A DNA stretch of 40,580 nucleotides from Caulochytrium protostelioides (GCA_003615045.1 ML014276.1:1-40580), one strand, 5' to 3'; shown: positions 20,797-31,740, counted from the first letter of the stretch. Numbers and translations: made by a program. Notes: generated from the sequence alone by a model not told the origin.

Positions 20797-21443
20797 ACGG
20801 TGGCGCGCCAGCCTTTTCTCATCGTATCATAAATGCTGAATTGACCTCCTTCCTCTCGTGAGCGGCTAAGCCACGCCACCCGGTGCTGACTCGGCAGGGG
20901 CCTGGGTGGCGCACCGCGCACGCGACCGCAGCGCGACGGTGGCAACCCCCTATCCCATCCTATCGTTCTTGCGCAGATGTCTCTGGGGGATGTCTCTAAA
21001 AAGGCATTGGACCGCGTCTTCCACGCTGTGATCCTCTGAAATGATGCCGGCCGGCGGCACGCGCGTCGGCGGCCATAGCCGATGGCGGCCAAGGACCGCC
21101 GTCACTCGCTCTCCTTCGCGCTTCGACGCCTCCGCGTGGTCCACGCGATCCAACGACCCTTGCGCGAGCGTCTGCCACCGCCATCGCCGCCCCTCGCCAT
21201 TTCCCTTGCCGTCGCCGCCGCCCCTCAGGTCGCCCCTCGCCCCCCGGCCCTCCACCACTGAGCGCCTGTCTCGACGTCCCGTCGGAACGGACAAGACCGC
21301 TGCCTGCCGCGTCACACCTGGACGTGCGGGTCCGCGCAAGCCCGCGGGCGGGATCGTCGCCGGCGTCGATCGTCCCCACCGCGCCGCCGACCATTCGTCG
21401 CGAAACGCCTTGGAGAGCGTCCTTTGGTGTGGACACGCCCGTG
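20797..21443. other. Spacer between BRR2 and POC1
   Basis: It should contain the BRR2 3' end (an AT-rich patch at 20820-20845 with ATAAAT) and the POC1 promoter. No gene or clear TATA box is seen. The POC1 frame stays open upstream of its first ATG into this region. Confidence 0.4.
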
Positions 21444-23438
21444 ATGCTCGCGGGACCCGGCGCCGGCGCCGGCGCCGGCACGGGCCCACGCGCTGCGCGG
21501 CGGCAGACGGTGCCCGCCGCGTCGCCGCCAGCCCCGGCGGCGGCGTCCGCATCGCCCTCCGTCTTCGCGGCGCCGACGGCGACGGCGCGGCTCGGCCCGA
21601 TGACGACGCGGCTCCATGCCGGTGCGCGGCAAGCGGCGCCGGCGCCCGGCAGCGCCGACCCGACGCTGGAGCGGTGTTTCCGCGGGCACACCGCGACCGT
21701 CCACGGGCTGGCGTTCAAGCCCACGCTGACGCAGATCGCGTCCGCGGCCGCCGACCACGCGGTGCTGCTGTGGCACTTCCGGCCGCAGCGGCGCGCGTTC
21801 CGCTTTCTCGGGCACAAGGACGCCGTCACGAGCATCGCGTTCCGCGACGACGGCGCACGGCTCGCGAGCGCCAGCAAGGACCGGACCGTGCGCGTCTGGG
21901 CGCCGACGCTCGGCGCGGAGGTCACCGTGTGGACGGCGCACCCGGCAGGCGCCGTCCGCGCCGTCGCATTCAGCCGCGACGGTCCGGGATCGCGGCTGTT
22001 GACGGCGTCGGACGACAAAACCATGAAGCTTTGGAATGCTGGGTCCACCAAGTTCGAGACCGCGCTCACCGGCCACGTGAACTGGGTCCGCACCGCGGCG
22101 TGGGCGCCCGGCAGCGCGACACTGCTGGTTAGTGGCAGCGACGACCGCACGGTCAAGCTGTGGGACGCGCGGCTCCCCAAGCCCTGCGTGCATACCTACC
22201 ACGACCACACGGGCCTCGTGACCTCGGTGGCGTACCACGCCCACGGCACCATGGTCGCCTCCGGCGCGACCGACGGCACCATCAAGCTCTTTGATGTCCG
22301 CGTCCACCGCCTCGTCCAGCACTACGTTCACCAGGCCCCGCCCGCCAGCAGCGCTGCGCACTCGGGACGCTACGGCGTGACCTCCATTGCCCTCAACGAC
22401 GCCGGCGACGCGCTGCTCTCGGCCGGCATGGACGGCGCCCTCCGGCTTTGGGACATGGCCGAGGGCCGGCTGCGGTATACCCTGCGCGCCCACCGTGCCG
22501 GCACGCCCGCCACCGCCGTCGCGTTCGCCCCGGGCGCCCACGGCGCCGCGGGGGGCGGGACCTACTTTGCGAGCGGCGGCGGCGACAGCCAAGTCCTCGT
22601 CTGGCGCGATTCCAGCAGCGCTCTCGACGGCAGCGAGGGCCCGTTGCCCCTCTCGGCATCGGCCAGCACGGCGCATCACCACAGCCACGGCCACGCCGAG
22701 AGCGCCGCAGGCATGCGCATCCCACGACCGCGCAGCCCGGTCCGGCACAGCGAGCCGCGGCCCCGCACCGAGCGCCGCGACCCCACCGACGCCGGCGTCC
22801 CCGCGTGGCCCAGCACGCAGCCCCACGTGCACGAGGACTACCCGGCGATTCCGACGGTCGCGCCCGCGGCATCTAACGATCGCGCGGGGGTCAACGCCGC
22901 CGTCGCGGGCGGCGCGACGCGGCCGGCCCAGTCGGGCCGCAGCATGTCGCCGCACCGGCGCTCGCAGAACGCGGGCGTGCGGCACGTTCGCGACGCCGAG
23001 ACGCAGGACCTTCGGGCGCCGGCGGCCGAGACGCTCGATGTCGATATTGATGTCGACGCGTACTTGCGCGCGGCGGCAGCGACCCCCGACGCGGCCTCGC
23101 GCTACCACCATCGCCACCACCATGGCCGCCACCACGAGGGCGAGCAGGGGGGTCCGCATGAGGCATCGTACCCGCGTGAGGACCACCGGCCAGCCGTGGC
23201 CACGACGGCACATCCCGCTGCGGAGGTGTCCGTGGCAGAGCTGTCCGAATCGGCATCTCAGACGGCCATCTTGCACAGCTTGACCCGCACGGTGGGCCAG
23301 CTGGCTCAGCAGATGGATATCATGACGCAGACGCTGGCCATCCTTGAGCAGCGGCTGACTCTGAATGAGGAGCGGCTGATGGCCCAGCAGCCGTCGCCAC
23401 AGCATGAGCCGCAACCGTCGCCGGAGCAGCGGCCATGA
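21444..23438 (+). CDS. POC1: POC1 centriolar WD40 protein
   Basis: POC1 is a conserved structural protein of centrioles and basal bodies, needed for their stability and for cilia or flagella. From the ATG at 21444 the protein has 664 residues. A low-complexity Ala/Pro leader is followed by DPTLERCFRGH (from residue 72) and seven WD40 repeats up to about residue 390, with family-typical strings such as TASDDKTMKLW and HVNWVR. A His/Pro/Ala-rich linker follows. The C-terminal POC1 coiled coil at about 613-655 includes MTQTLAILEQRLTLNEERL, which is diagnostic and separates POC1 from other WD40 proteins. A second ATG at 21600 would give 612 residues and lies closer to the usual POC1 start. The gene is tandem with BRR2 and convergent with the next gene, 219 bp apart. 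Confidence 0.95.
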   Translation: MLAGPGAGAGAGTGPRAARRQTVPAASPPAPAAASASPSVFAAPTATARLGPMTTRLHAGARQAAPAPGSADPTLERCFRGHTATVHGLAFKPTLTQIASAAADHAVLLWHFRPQRRAFRFLGHKDAVTSIAFRDDGARLASASKDRTVRVWAPTLGAEVTVWTAHPAGAVRAVAFSRDGPGSRLLTASDDKTMKLWNAGSTKFETALTGHVNWVRTAAWAPGSATLLVSGSDDRTVKLWDARLPKPCVHTYHDHTGLVTSVAYHAHGTMVASGATDGTIKLFDVRVHRLVQHYVHQAPPASSAAHSGRYGVTSIALNDAGDALLSAGMDGALRLWDMAEGRLRYTLRAHRAGTPATAVAFAPGAHGAAGGGTYFASGGGDSQVLVWRDSSSALDGSEGPLPLSASASTAHHHSHGHAESAAGMRIPRPRSPVRHSEPRPRTERRDPTDAGVPAWPSTQPHVHEDYPAIPTVAPAASNDRAGVNAAVAGGATRPAQSGRSMSPHRRSQNAGVRHVRDAETQDLRAPAAETLDVDIDVDAYLRAAAATPDAASRYHHRHHHGRHHEGEQGGPHEASYPREDHRPAVATTAHPAAEVSVAELSESASQTAILHSLTRTVGQLAQQMDIMTQTLAILEQRLTLNEERLMAQQPSPQHEPQPSPEQRP

Positions 23439-23657
23439 CCATGGTGGTCATGACGTGTCCTCGGTCGGCCGTGGCATTAGCGACTGTCTGTCTTTTTGGA
23501 ATCAAAGTCGTCAGCGTGCTGTTCGCGCGTCCTTGCCTCTCTCATCGGGTTGCGTCCCGAATCTTCTCTTCTTGTAAATTATCGCATGTCATATGAGGCA
23601 TTTGTGAGCCATCGCATTGTAGAGCCATGCCCAGACCCTGGTGGGCGGGGATCCCTC

Positions 23658-26108
23658 CTATTCCGTCGTAGACATCAATGTCGGTGTCGACACTCTCGGA
23701 AGCTTCAATTCGAGCTCGCCGTCGCGGCCCTTCCCACGGTACGACGACGACTGCGATGAGCGCCGCAGCCGTCGTCCAAAGTAGCGGCCGACGCCCATCT
23801 TCCCATGGCCCTCGCCGTCCGGCGACGACGCACCTGCCATCCAGCCTCCCGAGCTGCCGCCGCTCGCCGCTGCCGCTGTCGCCGGCGCCGTCCCCGGCGT
23901 CACGAGGACCGCCGCATCGACGCCGGCCGGCGTTCGCTGGGACTTGCCCCGCGACGTCTTCGACCCTCGTCGTGGCCGCGGCGGCAACAGCGTCGGCGCC
24001 GCCGGGGCCGCCGGAGCCGCGCGCAGCATCGCATCTGAACACGTGAGAAAACGCCGCATCGTCCGGCGGTACGGATCGAGCAGGATCGCTTCGTCCAGCG
24101 GCACCGGAAGCGACGCGTCGTCTGCCGGCTCAGGCGACCGCCGACCTCGAGCGGTCGGCCCTGCGGTTCCGCTGCCGATCGGCAGCCTTCGCGCGGCGAC
24201 GGGTGGGCCGGGATCGTCCCACCGCGTCGAGTGCATCGAGTGGACTGAGCGTGCTGCCGGCGAGGTCGGGCCCGACACGCCCCACGCCCACGGCATGCTC
24301 GCGCTCGCCGTGCCAAGCGGCGGCGTCGCCAACGCCCCTGGACTGCTCGCCCAGGCCAGCGAGTCCACATCGTGTGGCGACGTCGCGGGCGTTGAGCCGC
24401 CAGAGGGGGCACCTGCCGAGGGGGACCCACGGGACGCGGATGCGACGCTGGTGGAGCCGCCGATCCGCGGCGGCAGCGTCAGTTTGCCCGTGAAGGCGGC
24501 AGGCCGCCATGAAAACCCTGAGGACCGCGCCGGCGATGGGCTGCGCAGGCTTCCGCCGCCGCCTAGCCCGGATGCCTGCGCCGTGCTCGCGGGCTCGGCA
24601 GCCGGCGCGGCCATGCCAGCCATCCCGGTTGTCGACGTGCCCGATGTCGGCGCCGTCGGGACTGTCGGTGGCGGCGCCGGATCGAGTCCCTCACTCTGTC
24701 GCAGCGCGTGCAACCTGGGGATGCGGAAGCCACCGGGCGCGGTGGTGCCACCGGTGCCACGTGCGGGAGCAAACCGTGGCGAGGCGACCATGCCGCGGCT
24801 GGCCTGCTGGCCTGCTGGCGGCGGCGGCGCGCCTTCGGCCGAGGCGGCCCCAGTGGAGTCGGCGCCCCCGCGGCTGGCAAAGAGACTGGAGGCAGAGGTG
24901 AGACGGCGGAGCCGATGCGAAGGGCGCGCGACGGGCTTGGCAGCGGGCCATCCGTCGGCTCTCGAAGAGGAGGAAACCGGCGTCAGCGTCGGCGTTGGCG
25001 TCGGTAGCGGAGACCCCGGCGCGGCTGGCGGCAACGCACTGGCGGGCGCGAGGCTCTCGTCGGTGTGCGAGCGTCCGAGCGGCGACGGGAGGCCGAGAAT
25101 GCCGGACGACGCGGTAAGTGACGTGCTGCTGGTGGAGGCGAAGCTGTGCGGCGTGCTGGGGGGTGTGGCGGTCGCTCTCGTGGCCCCCAACGTGGCAGGG
25201 CTCGGGGGGCTGGCTGATGCCGAGGTCACGACGGCCGAGGCAGAAGTCGTGCGCAGCCGTGTGACCGAGAGACCACGGAAGAGACGCGGTCGCGGGGAGA
25301 CAAAGCGTCGAGTGGTCGTGGAGGCGGTCGCGCTCGAAGCAGCCGCGGCGGGCTGGGCGGCGGTGGCGACGCTAGGCATGGCGGTGACGGCGCGCATGGC
25401 AGCGGTAGGCCGGTCAGTCCCGCTTACATCGCTGCACCGTCGCGATGGAATGGGCGGTAAGGGCGGCGACGACGGCGCCGAGACTGGGGCCGAGACGGAG
25501 ACCGGGCCGGTCTGGAGCATCCGCGACCATGATATCAGACTGCCGCCGCTCGACCGACGAGGGGCAGACGCAGGGGAGGTGGTCGCGGCCGAACCGTTGG
25601 AGGAGGACGAAGCCTCGGAGGCATGGGACGACGTCGGTGAGGCGAGCAGAGGCGTGGCCGCGGCCGTGATGGTGTCGGCACGACTCGACAAGCGACGACG
25701 ACGCTCGGATGGCTTGGGCATCGAGGTCCCGCTAGACCGTCGGGACGCTGCATAGGAATCGGTGGCCGTCGCCAACGGCCTGGATACGTGACGGAGGTCT
25801 TGCAGCGCATCGTGGGACTCCTGTGGTTCAGACCCCGGTTCAAGACCCCGTTCGAAACTGTCACCGCGATCATCCGGTTTCGCAACGAGATCGGTCCGGT
25901 TGACGCCACGGTGGATGCCAAGGCTGTCGCCATCGTGGTCAAGGACACCATTTTTCTGATCAGCGTCTGGGTTATGCGAAGCAGAGCGCTGATGGCGCGG
26001 GCGGTGGCGGAGGCGCCACCAGCGTGAGGACGGCGGTTGGGTTGTGGCGGCACGAGAAAGCGACTCTTTGCCGGTCGGGTGAGAGGCCGTGTGATTTAAC
26101 GGGTCCAT
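23658..26108 (-). CDS. Ser/Pro/Ala-rich protein of unknown function
   Basis: The frame is open for 941 codons from an ATG at 26483. I prefer the ATG at 26108 (816 residues) because a TATA-like box on this strand (26411-26418) lies between the two. I recognise no domain. The protein is mostly disordered, with Ser/Thr/Pro/Ala-rich stretches typical of fungal regulatory or scaffold proteins, and many RRSSG- and RRxSS-like sites that could be phosphorylated by basic-directed kinases. A more ordered patch near the C-terminus contains LDEAILLDPYRRTMRRFL, and the last 50 residues are basic. The opposite strand also has a 603-codon open frame; its Gly/Ala/Arg-rich composition is what an antisense reading of this gene would give. 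No membrane segment is seen. Confidence that it is a gene is moderate. Confidence 0.6.
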   Translation of the reverse strand: MDPLNHTASHPTGKESLSRAATTQPPSSRWWRLRHRPRHQRSASHNPDADQKNGVLDHDGDSLGIHRGVNRTDLVAKPDDRGDSFERGLEPGSEPQESHDALQDLRHVSRPLATATDSYAASRRSSGTSMPKPSERRRRLSSRADTITAAATPLLASPTSSHASEASSSSNGSAATTSPASAPRRSSGGSLISWSRMLQTGPVSVSAPVSAPSSPPLPPIPSRRCSDVSGTDRPTAAMRAVTAMPSVATAAQPAAAASSATASTTTRRFVSPRPRLFRGLSVTRLRTTSASAVVTSASASPPSPATLGATRATATPPSTPHSFASTSSTSLTASSGILGLPSPLGRSHTDESLAPASALPPAAPGSPLPTPTPTLTPVSSSSRADGWPAAKPVARPSHRLRRLTSASSLFASRGGADSTGAASAEGAPPPPAGQQASRGMVASPRFAPARGTGGTTAPGGFRIPRLHALRQSEGLDPAPPPTVPTAPTSGTSTTGMAGMAAPAAEPASTAQASGLGGGGSLRSPSPARSSGFSWRPAAFTGKLTLPPRIGGSTSVASASRGSPSAGAPSGGSTPATSPHDVDSLAWASSPGALATPPLGTASASMPWAWGVSGPTSPAARSVHSMHSTRWDDPGPPVAARRLPIGSGTAGPTARGRRSPEPADDASLPVPLDEAILLDPYRRTMRRFLTCSDAMLRAAPAAPAAPTLLPPRPRRGSKTSRGKSQRTPAGVDAAVLVTPGTAPATAAAASGGSSGGWMAGASSPDGEGHGKMGVGRYFGRRLRRSSQSSSYRGKGRDGELELKLPRVSTPTLMSTTE

Positions 26109-26889
26109 GAGGTTCGCATTAATGGGGGAAAGGGAAGTTGGCGAGCAGGGACAGAACGATCGATCAGTCCGACGAAACGACAGTGTCTGACTTGATAAAA
26201 TGAAGGTGATCGATCGTTTGGAGATGGGGCGTGTGGGGATCGGGCCATGGTCTCCATCCAGTGTCGACGGGTGGAACGATGGCTCGGAAAATATCGGCCG
26301 CGGGGAAGATCGGGATCGGCCGCGGGGAGGTGGCGCGACGTCACAGCCCACCGGGGGGTGCACGCGTGCACAGGCATCGACACCGCCGACGGCCGGCCCG
26401 GGCGGAAAGCTTAAATACGCGCGCGTCAAAAGCTTACTTAGGCCATCCATCGTATCAGAATGCCTCCGGCAACGGAGACGCATCGCCCGTTCGTGCCCAA
26501 TCGTGCCTTTCCCGCTCCGCTCTTAGGTATCCCGGAAGTGCTGAGGGTGCCACACGCGCGTGAGACGGCGGTCGCCGCGCCCCTGAACACCGGCGTGACA
26601 ACCGGCTGCCGTGGCGTGGACACTTCTGATCGCCGTTCTCGTCGTCTGCCGGTGCATCGGGTTTGTTATGATTGCCTCCCGGGGCGCTTCGACCGCGACC
26701 GGCCTGCCGATCCAACCGTCCGTCCGATCGTTTTCGATCATCCGTTTTCGACATAGAGCGTCGCCCTTCGTATCCAACGCCGGGTCGATTAGTGCAGCAT
26801 ATTGATGCAGCATTTTTTTTTTCTTCGACGAACATACAGGCTCCCCCTTGAGACGACCTTCCACGAACGCCATGCCCTCACTGGTGTCC
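26109..26889. other. Upstream region of the unknown gene
   Basis: No gene is recognised. It contains the TATA-like box, a T9 run at 26814-26822 and two copies of GGTGTCCCC just beyond its right end (26883-26900), next to Fanzor copy 2. Confidence 0.4.
26411..26418 (-). promoter_or_regulatory. TATA-like box for the unknown minus-strand gene
   Basis: Read on the minus strand the sequence is TATTTAAG, about 300 bases before the ATG at 26108 and in a GC-rich setting. It helps to choose the downstream start. No experimental support. Confidence 0.3.
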
Positions 26890-27775
26890 CCAGGTGTCCC
26901 CACAAAGGCACTACCGCATTCGATTCATCGCCGGATGGGCTTACCATGGGCTACGGGGGGCTTGTCCGGGGATGCAGCACAACGCTTTCGGTCTGACGGG
27001 TGAGGCCAGGCAGCGTCAGATGTTCCGGTCAACGCGGCATTGATATCACGGTTTACAAACTTGCTGTTGGTGGCTTCGTATCGCAGCAAACCTCGAACCA
27101 CGGTGCTCTGGTGCCGGCGTTTCAGGACCGGGTTTCAGGACCACATGCATCTGGGCGTACACCCGGGCTCTGCACACCCGGATGACTGCCGTCGACTCGG
27201 CCGGGGGAGCGCACGCGCGGGACGCGCGAGATCAGCACGATGGTCGTGTACCGGATTTTCACCTTAGTCAGGATCTCGTTCGTCTCGGCGTGCACCCGGG
27301 TCGTCCGGAATCCATCGACCAGGACGGTGCGGAAACGCTGGGTCGATACCCGTGAGATGTAGGAATGGCGATCTCGCTCTGGCTGCCGGGGGCAAACTTG
27401 GCCGCACCATAGGCGACCACCGTCGATATTTTCTCCTTGGTCGCTTCCTTGGCGACGCCGTTGAAGAACTGGGCAACCACGCGCGGCTTGCCTCCCTAAT
27501 GTCACAGACGCTGGCGTCCCCAGCGCGGCTTCAGGTACTCGGCCCCCAGCGGTTCGTACGTGGCGAACCACACCTCCAGGAATCGGTGGTACGCGGCGAG
27601 CGCTGTGTCCTCGGAGCTCACATCCGACAGCGGCTCCCCCAGATCACGTTGCCAGGTCTCTGACTGCTTTTGGGCAGCTTTGATGCCGGCTTCCACATAG
27701 TCGGATCGACAGCGCTTCACGGGAACGCTAACGACGCTGTCGGTGCTGTCTAATGAGGATCACGATAACTCTTCA
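26890..27775 (-). pseudogene. Fanzor nuclease relic, 5'-truncated copy 2
   Basis: Only the C-terminal half remains, in several frames. In order on the minus strand: SDYVEAGIKAAQKQSETWQ with YHRFLEVWFATYEP and EYLKPRW (27720-27502); VVAYGAAKFAPG (about 27420-27380); VDGFRTTRVHAETNEIL (about 27325-27275); YAQMHVVLKPG (about 27165); and RGLLRYEATNSKFVNRDINAAL (about 27105-27035), with the RuvC-III Asp at 27045-27047. The RuvC-II-type Glu of copies 1 and 3 is Gly here. An 11-bp duplication (27119-27129 and 27132-27142) breaks the frame, and alignment to the other copies is lost just after INAAL. The Ala/Pro/Arg-rich insert is mostly missing. The RuvC-I part is absent. It is a dead relic and its ends are approximate. 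Confidence 0.8.
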
Positions 27776-30700
27776 CCAAAATGGCCCGTCGCTATGCCCG
27801 TGCCCAACCGGGCATGATCGCCGTCCTGGGTTATCACCATGCTTTTGAAAGGTCATCAGCCATCCTTGCCTGTGGTGTCACCAGTCCATGTGCATGAAGA
27901 GCGATGCCCGCAAATTACATCATCGTAGAGCGCTGTCGGTCGAACGCGATCCGAGCCCCTTTGCTCTGTGCCGATCGAAGGCTGTCCGATCGCGCGAACC
28001 TTCTTGCGCTGTCACGCATCGTCATCACGTTCTGGTCGGAACCGGCATTCTTTTTTTTTGGTCTTCATACTCACCACGGTTCGCGATGGCAGATCACACG
28101 ACCATGGTGCACTCTCTGAACTTGCCCCATTGAGAGCGATACTGGCCTGTAGGATTGGGCCGACAAGAACTGACGAATCCGATCGCGCCCGGTGACGACG
28201 CCCATGTGATCGTCGGTAATTCCAGCGTCTGGTCCATTCTCGCTCCGTGCTATTGCCAGGATGACCGTGCCAGCTGCCAGCTGGACCGGTTGAGGGTACG
28301 ATTCGGCAGAAGAGAGGCGATCGGCCCGAAGCGTGTTGATATCACCGTGTTCCACCGATCCGTGATGTCGCGAGCCATGGCTCAGGTCGCATCATGAGGT
28401 GCTGCGGGCCACCGGTCACCCGGCAAAACAAAACAAAATGAAGCTATGTCTACCGGCCATCGATACCGGATACTATGTCGCTAATGCCTTATTCTTTGCC
28501 GGTTCCAGTCGTTTTGGCTTCCGCGGCTTCCCCCTTCGCCTAGGCACGCCCCGCGCCGCCTCCGCTCATGCCGGATCCCATGCTTTCGCAGCGGGCCCGA
28601 GCCCGTCCTCGGCGCGAACGAGCGAAGCCCGTTCGCCCCTTAACCATCATGGCTCGCCGTGCATATCCACGGGGGTGGAGACGCGCCCACCACGCCACCG
28701 ATCCGCCGGCCCATTGGCCCGTCGGCCCCACACCCCCTCCCGCAGGATCCGCGCACACACTCTTCGGCCCAATGAGGTGGCGACAAGGAACATCGTCTGG
28801 TGATTTACCGTTTTTTTCTCCGACATCTGATATCGGCAACGACATCGGTTCCGAGGACCCTTGCGGCGGCGAGAGGGGAGTGATGCGGACGACGCGCAGT
28901 TCGGCAGGCTTGGCGTGGGAGCGTCGGACCTCCGAGGGGAGCAAGGGGGCTTCATGCGTCTGTCCCTTGCCACGCGTCGGCGCAGACGCGGGCTTGGTCG
29001 CGCGGGGCGCAAGGCTCGGCCCGACACGCGCCGCAGTAGCTTGGCCTAGTCATGCTCCGGCGCGCATGCCCTTCGTGCGTCTACGTTTGCGGTGCCGGCC
29101 CGGCCAGTTTTTCAGCGTGATAGTCGACGACGGCACCGCCGACGGAAAACAGTCGGGCGTTTCTTGGCCTCCTTCCTATTATTTTTCCTGCCAACTGCAA
29201 GCTCGAGGTCGCCTTCGGGCATGCTTTTTCGGGCAGCTTTTTTTTTTCGCTTTCTTTTCCAGGCGCTGCGCCGGCGCTCATGCATGGTCCGCCGACGGTG
29301 ACGGAAATGAGCAGCATCAACCCCGCAGGGACAGACGAGGGTTCGCGGGTTATCTGAGGTCGATGCAAGACGATTTGACCGAGGTTCGATCCATGGCAGG
29401 CTATGCCAGGTCATGCCATGCCACGCCGTGCGCTCCAGGGACCTTCCTACAGCCGCGCGCCCCGCTCGAGGATCGTGTCGCTGTCCCCGTCTGTGCCCAT
29501 TTTTCGCCTGCTCAGGTGTCAGGGCAAGTGGCCGTACGTGGCTTGAGTACGCACGGTGGGCCCGACGCGGCACGATCAGCCGCAACCGCATGTGCAGAAT
29601 TCGTTCCATTGGATGCCGTGTGGCTGCATCGGTGAGGATCCCTACGGAAATCAACACAGTCGCCATCCGGGACGCCGTAAGGGACCCCGGGTCTCTTGGC
29701 ATGGCATACCACAGGGGCAGACATCCGCTCAGCCATCGGCACCCCGGCTCAAGCCTGTTGTGCCCCCAGGGGTTGGGTCTGGCGTGAATGATACCGATGG
29801 CAAGCCGCCTCCGCGTCCTCAAGCCACCCCCTCCGTTCCTTCTCGCAGCAGGTTGTGACCCCCGAGCATCACCCATGATGACGGAAGCAACATCTGATCC
29901 GCGGCTGCGCATGATTTGGGTTCAATGCCGATGCATCGTGCCGCACGCGTCGGCGCGTTCCTGGGCTGGATGCCGCGCCGTCTCCGTCACTGGTTGTCTC
30001 GCTTTTTTTTTTTCTTGCGAGACGAGGCGATGGGGCGGGCGAGGGGCGCGCCACCTAGGTCACCCGCCCACCAGCCCGCATGATGTGATAATCGGCGCCG
30101 CCTTCGCCATCAGCTGGCGCCATCGACACGGCATGTGCCCTTTCAACGTTTCGAACGTCGGGATCGCATCAGGCGCCACCCGGGTCGCCGGCCGCGAGGT
30201 CGTGCTCCGCTTCGGCTCGCCTCGCCGCCCACGCGCACGATGTCGCAGGCCGTGCGATGCGACGCGGACCTGCGAGGACATGCGGGCGCGAGCCCGGGCG
30301 CGACAAGTCACGCGGCACGCCGTTTCCTTCGGGTGGGCCTCGCGCTGGATAGTCTGGGCTGGTCGCGGCCAAGCGGGGCCGCATGGACCCCATGGCCACC
30401 GGCCCCCGGCTCCGGCCCCGGCCCCGGCATCCGCATCGGCATTGCGGCGAGCGACACGCACGGGCACCCCGTGGGCGGCGCAAGTCTCAGCAGGCGGGCA
30501 TGGGACCGGTCGCACCCCCTGTCGCTGGCCTTCCCGACACCGCCTTCGCTTTCTGGGCCATGCGCCGCGCTTGGCGGCCGTCGCATGCGCAGGAAAAGGG
30601 GCGTCGCTCGCGCTCCACCGGTGTCGGGCAGAAGCCCGCCCTCTTCCGTCCCTGCGTCCGGCGCCGCGATCGTGCCCAGCGAGGAGGGGGTGGGGTGAGG

Positions 30701-30887
30701 TCGGCGGCCGATGAGGCGGCACGCGCGGTTGCTCGGTCCTGACGAAAGCGCTGTGGGGTGGATGAATGCGCGTCCCCGCATTCGAGGTGGCGAGTCGACG
30801 TCGGCGACCCATGACGCTCATGCGCATCGAACGTCCCGTGTGGCGAGGGCTTCTCTCGCTTCGCCAGATCCCCCGTGGCCGTTGCGG

Positions 30888-30957
30888 CCGATGCCGATGC
30901 CGATGCCGATGCCGATGCCGATGCCAATGCCGATGCCGATGCCGATGCCCATGCCGA
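30888..30957. repeat. (CCGATG)n hexamer array
   Basis: About twelve CCGATG units, two with single changes. The array gives long Met-Pro and Gly-Ile dipeptide open frames on the two strands that I do not accept as genes. Confidence 0.9.
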
Positions 30958-31686
30958 TACCGTTGGCGACACCATGACCGATGCCATGCGGATGCGGCCG
31001 CAAACGATGACAAGCCGCCCTCCGAAGCCGCGGACGAAACAGGGTCTCGTGGTGTGCGCTCGACGGACACGGACATCGAACGCGATACGGCGGAAGACCG
31101 GGGTGCCGGAGGCGCCCCACCCCACCGATGATGCCGATGCGGCCGAGTGCCAGAGGACCGAGGAAGAGAGAGCTTTCCCGGGGGGCGGGCCGAGGCGCGA
31201 GGGCGCGGGGATCACAGACGGACCATGATGTGGCGAGGGGCCGCGGCATCGCGATGCCCACGGCCGGCCTCGGCCCGGTTCCTGGCTTCGTTGTGGGCAC
31301 CGCGACGTACCCTTCACGGGGCATCGCGCTTAAAATCGGTTGTGCACGATTCGACGGAACGTCGTACAGACCGCCCCATTCGCGGATGCACCCCGGCGGG
31401 ACCCCTCGAACAAGCAGAGCCCCCTTTGATTCGGCCATACCGGATCGTGCTTGCAGTGTGCTGTGATGGGTACTCTGACTCCCCTCCGATCCATGGCTGA
31501 TACCACTGATCCATGACAGCATCGGATCCACTTGTTTCATACCGACACCGACACCGATCGTGTATCCCGCCCTTGTCTTGTGCGCTGGACGGCCCTTGAT
31601 CAACGCGATCTGGGCTGTTCTACTCTTCATTCAGCGTCCTGATTCCTCCTGATTCTATTTCCATCTCCGCCGTTCTTGTGTGACCC

Positions 31687-31724
31687 GATCCAACCGGATT
31701 GGATCATTGTTGATCCACTGGATC
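31687..31724. repeat. Two adjacent GATCCA dyads
   Basis: GATCCAACCGGATTGGATC (31687-31705) has perfect 7-bp arms, and GATCCACTGGATC (31712-31724) has perfect 6-bp arms. They share the half-site TGGATC and lie 3 kb upstream of the C2H2 gene. They may be a regulator binding site; this is speculative. Confidence 0.35.
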
Positions 31725-31740
31725 TGGTACGCCGGTGACG

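Noticed and set aside
21041-22132. 363-codon frame overlapping the start of POC1
   Set aside because: It is a shifted reading of the POC1 WD40 coding region and is Arg/Ala-rich.
23944-25755. 603-codon open frame on the plus strand opposite the unknown Ser/Pro-rich gene
   Set aside because: Its Gly/Ala/Arg/Val-rich composition is typical of an antisense frame in GC-rich coding DNA, and it has no motifs. The minus-strand frame is longer and has a more natural disordered-protein composition.
25838-25850. tRNA B-box-like GGTTCAAGACC
   Set aside because: The flanks cannot form a T-arm or acceptor stem, and the site lies inside a coding frame on the other strand.
28568-29635. 355-codon open frame in the gene-poor gap
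   Set aside because: No domain, signal peptide or membrane segment is visible, the composition is Arg/Pro-rich, and competing frames exist on both strands.
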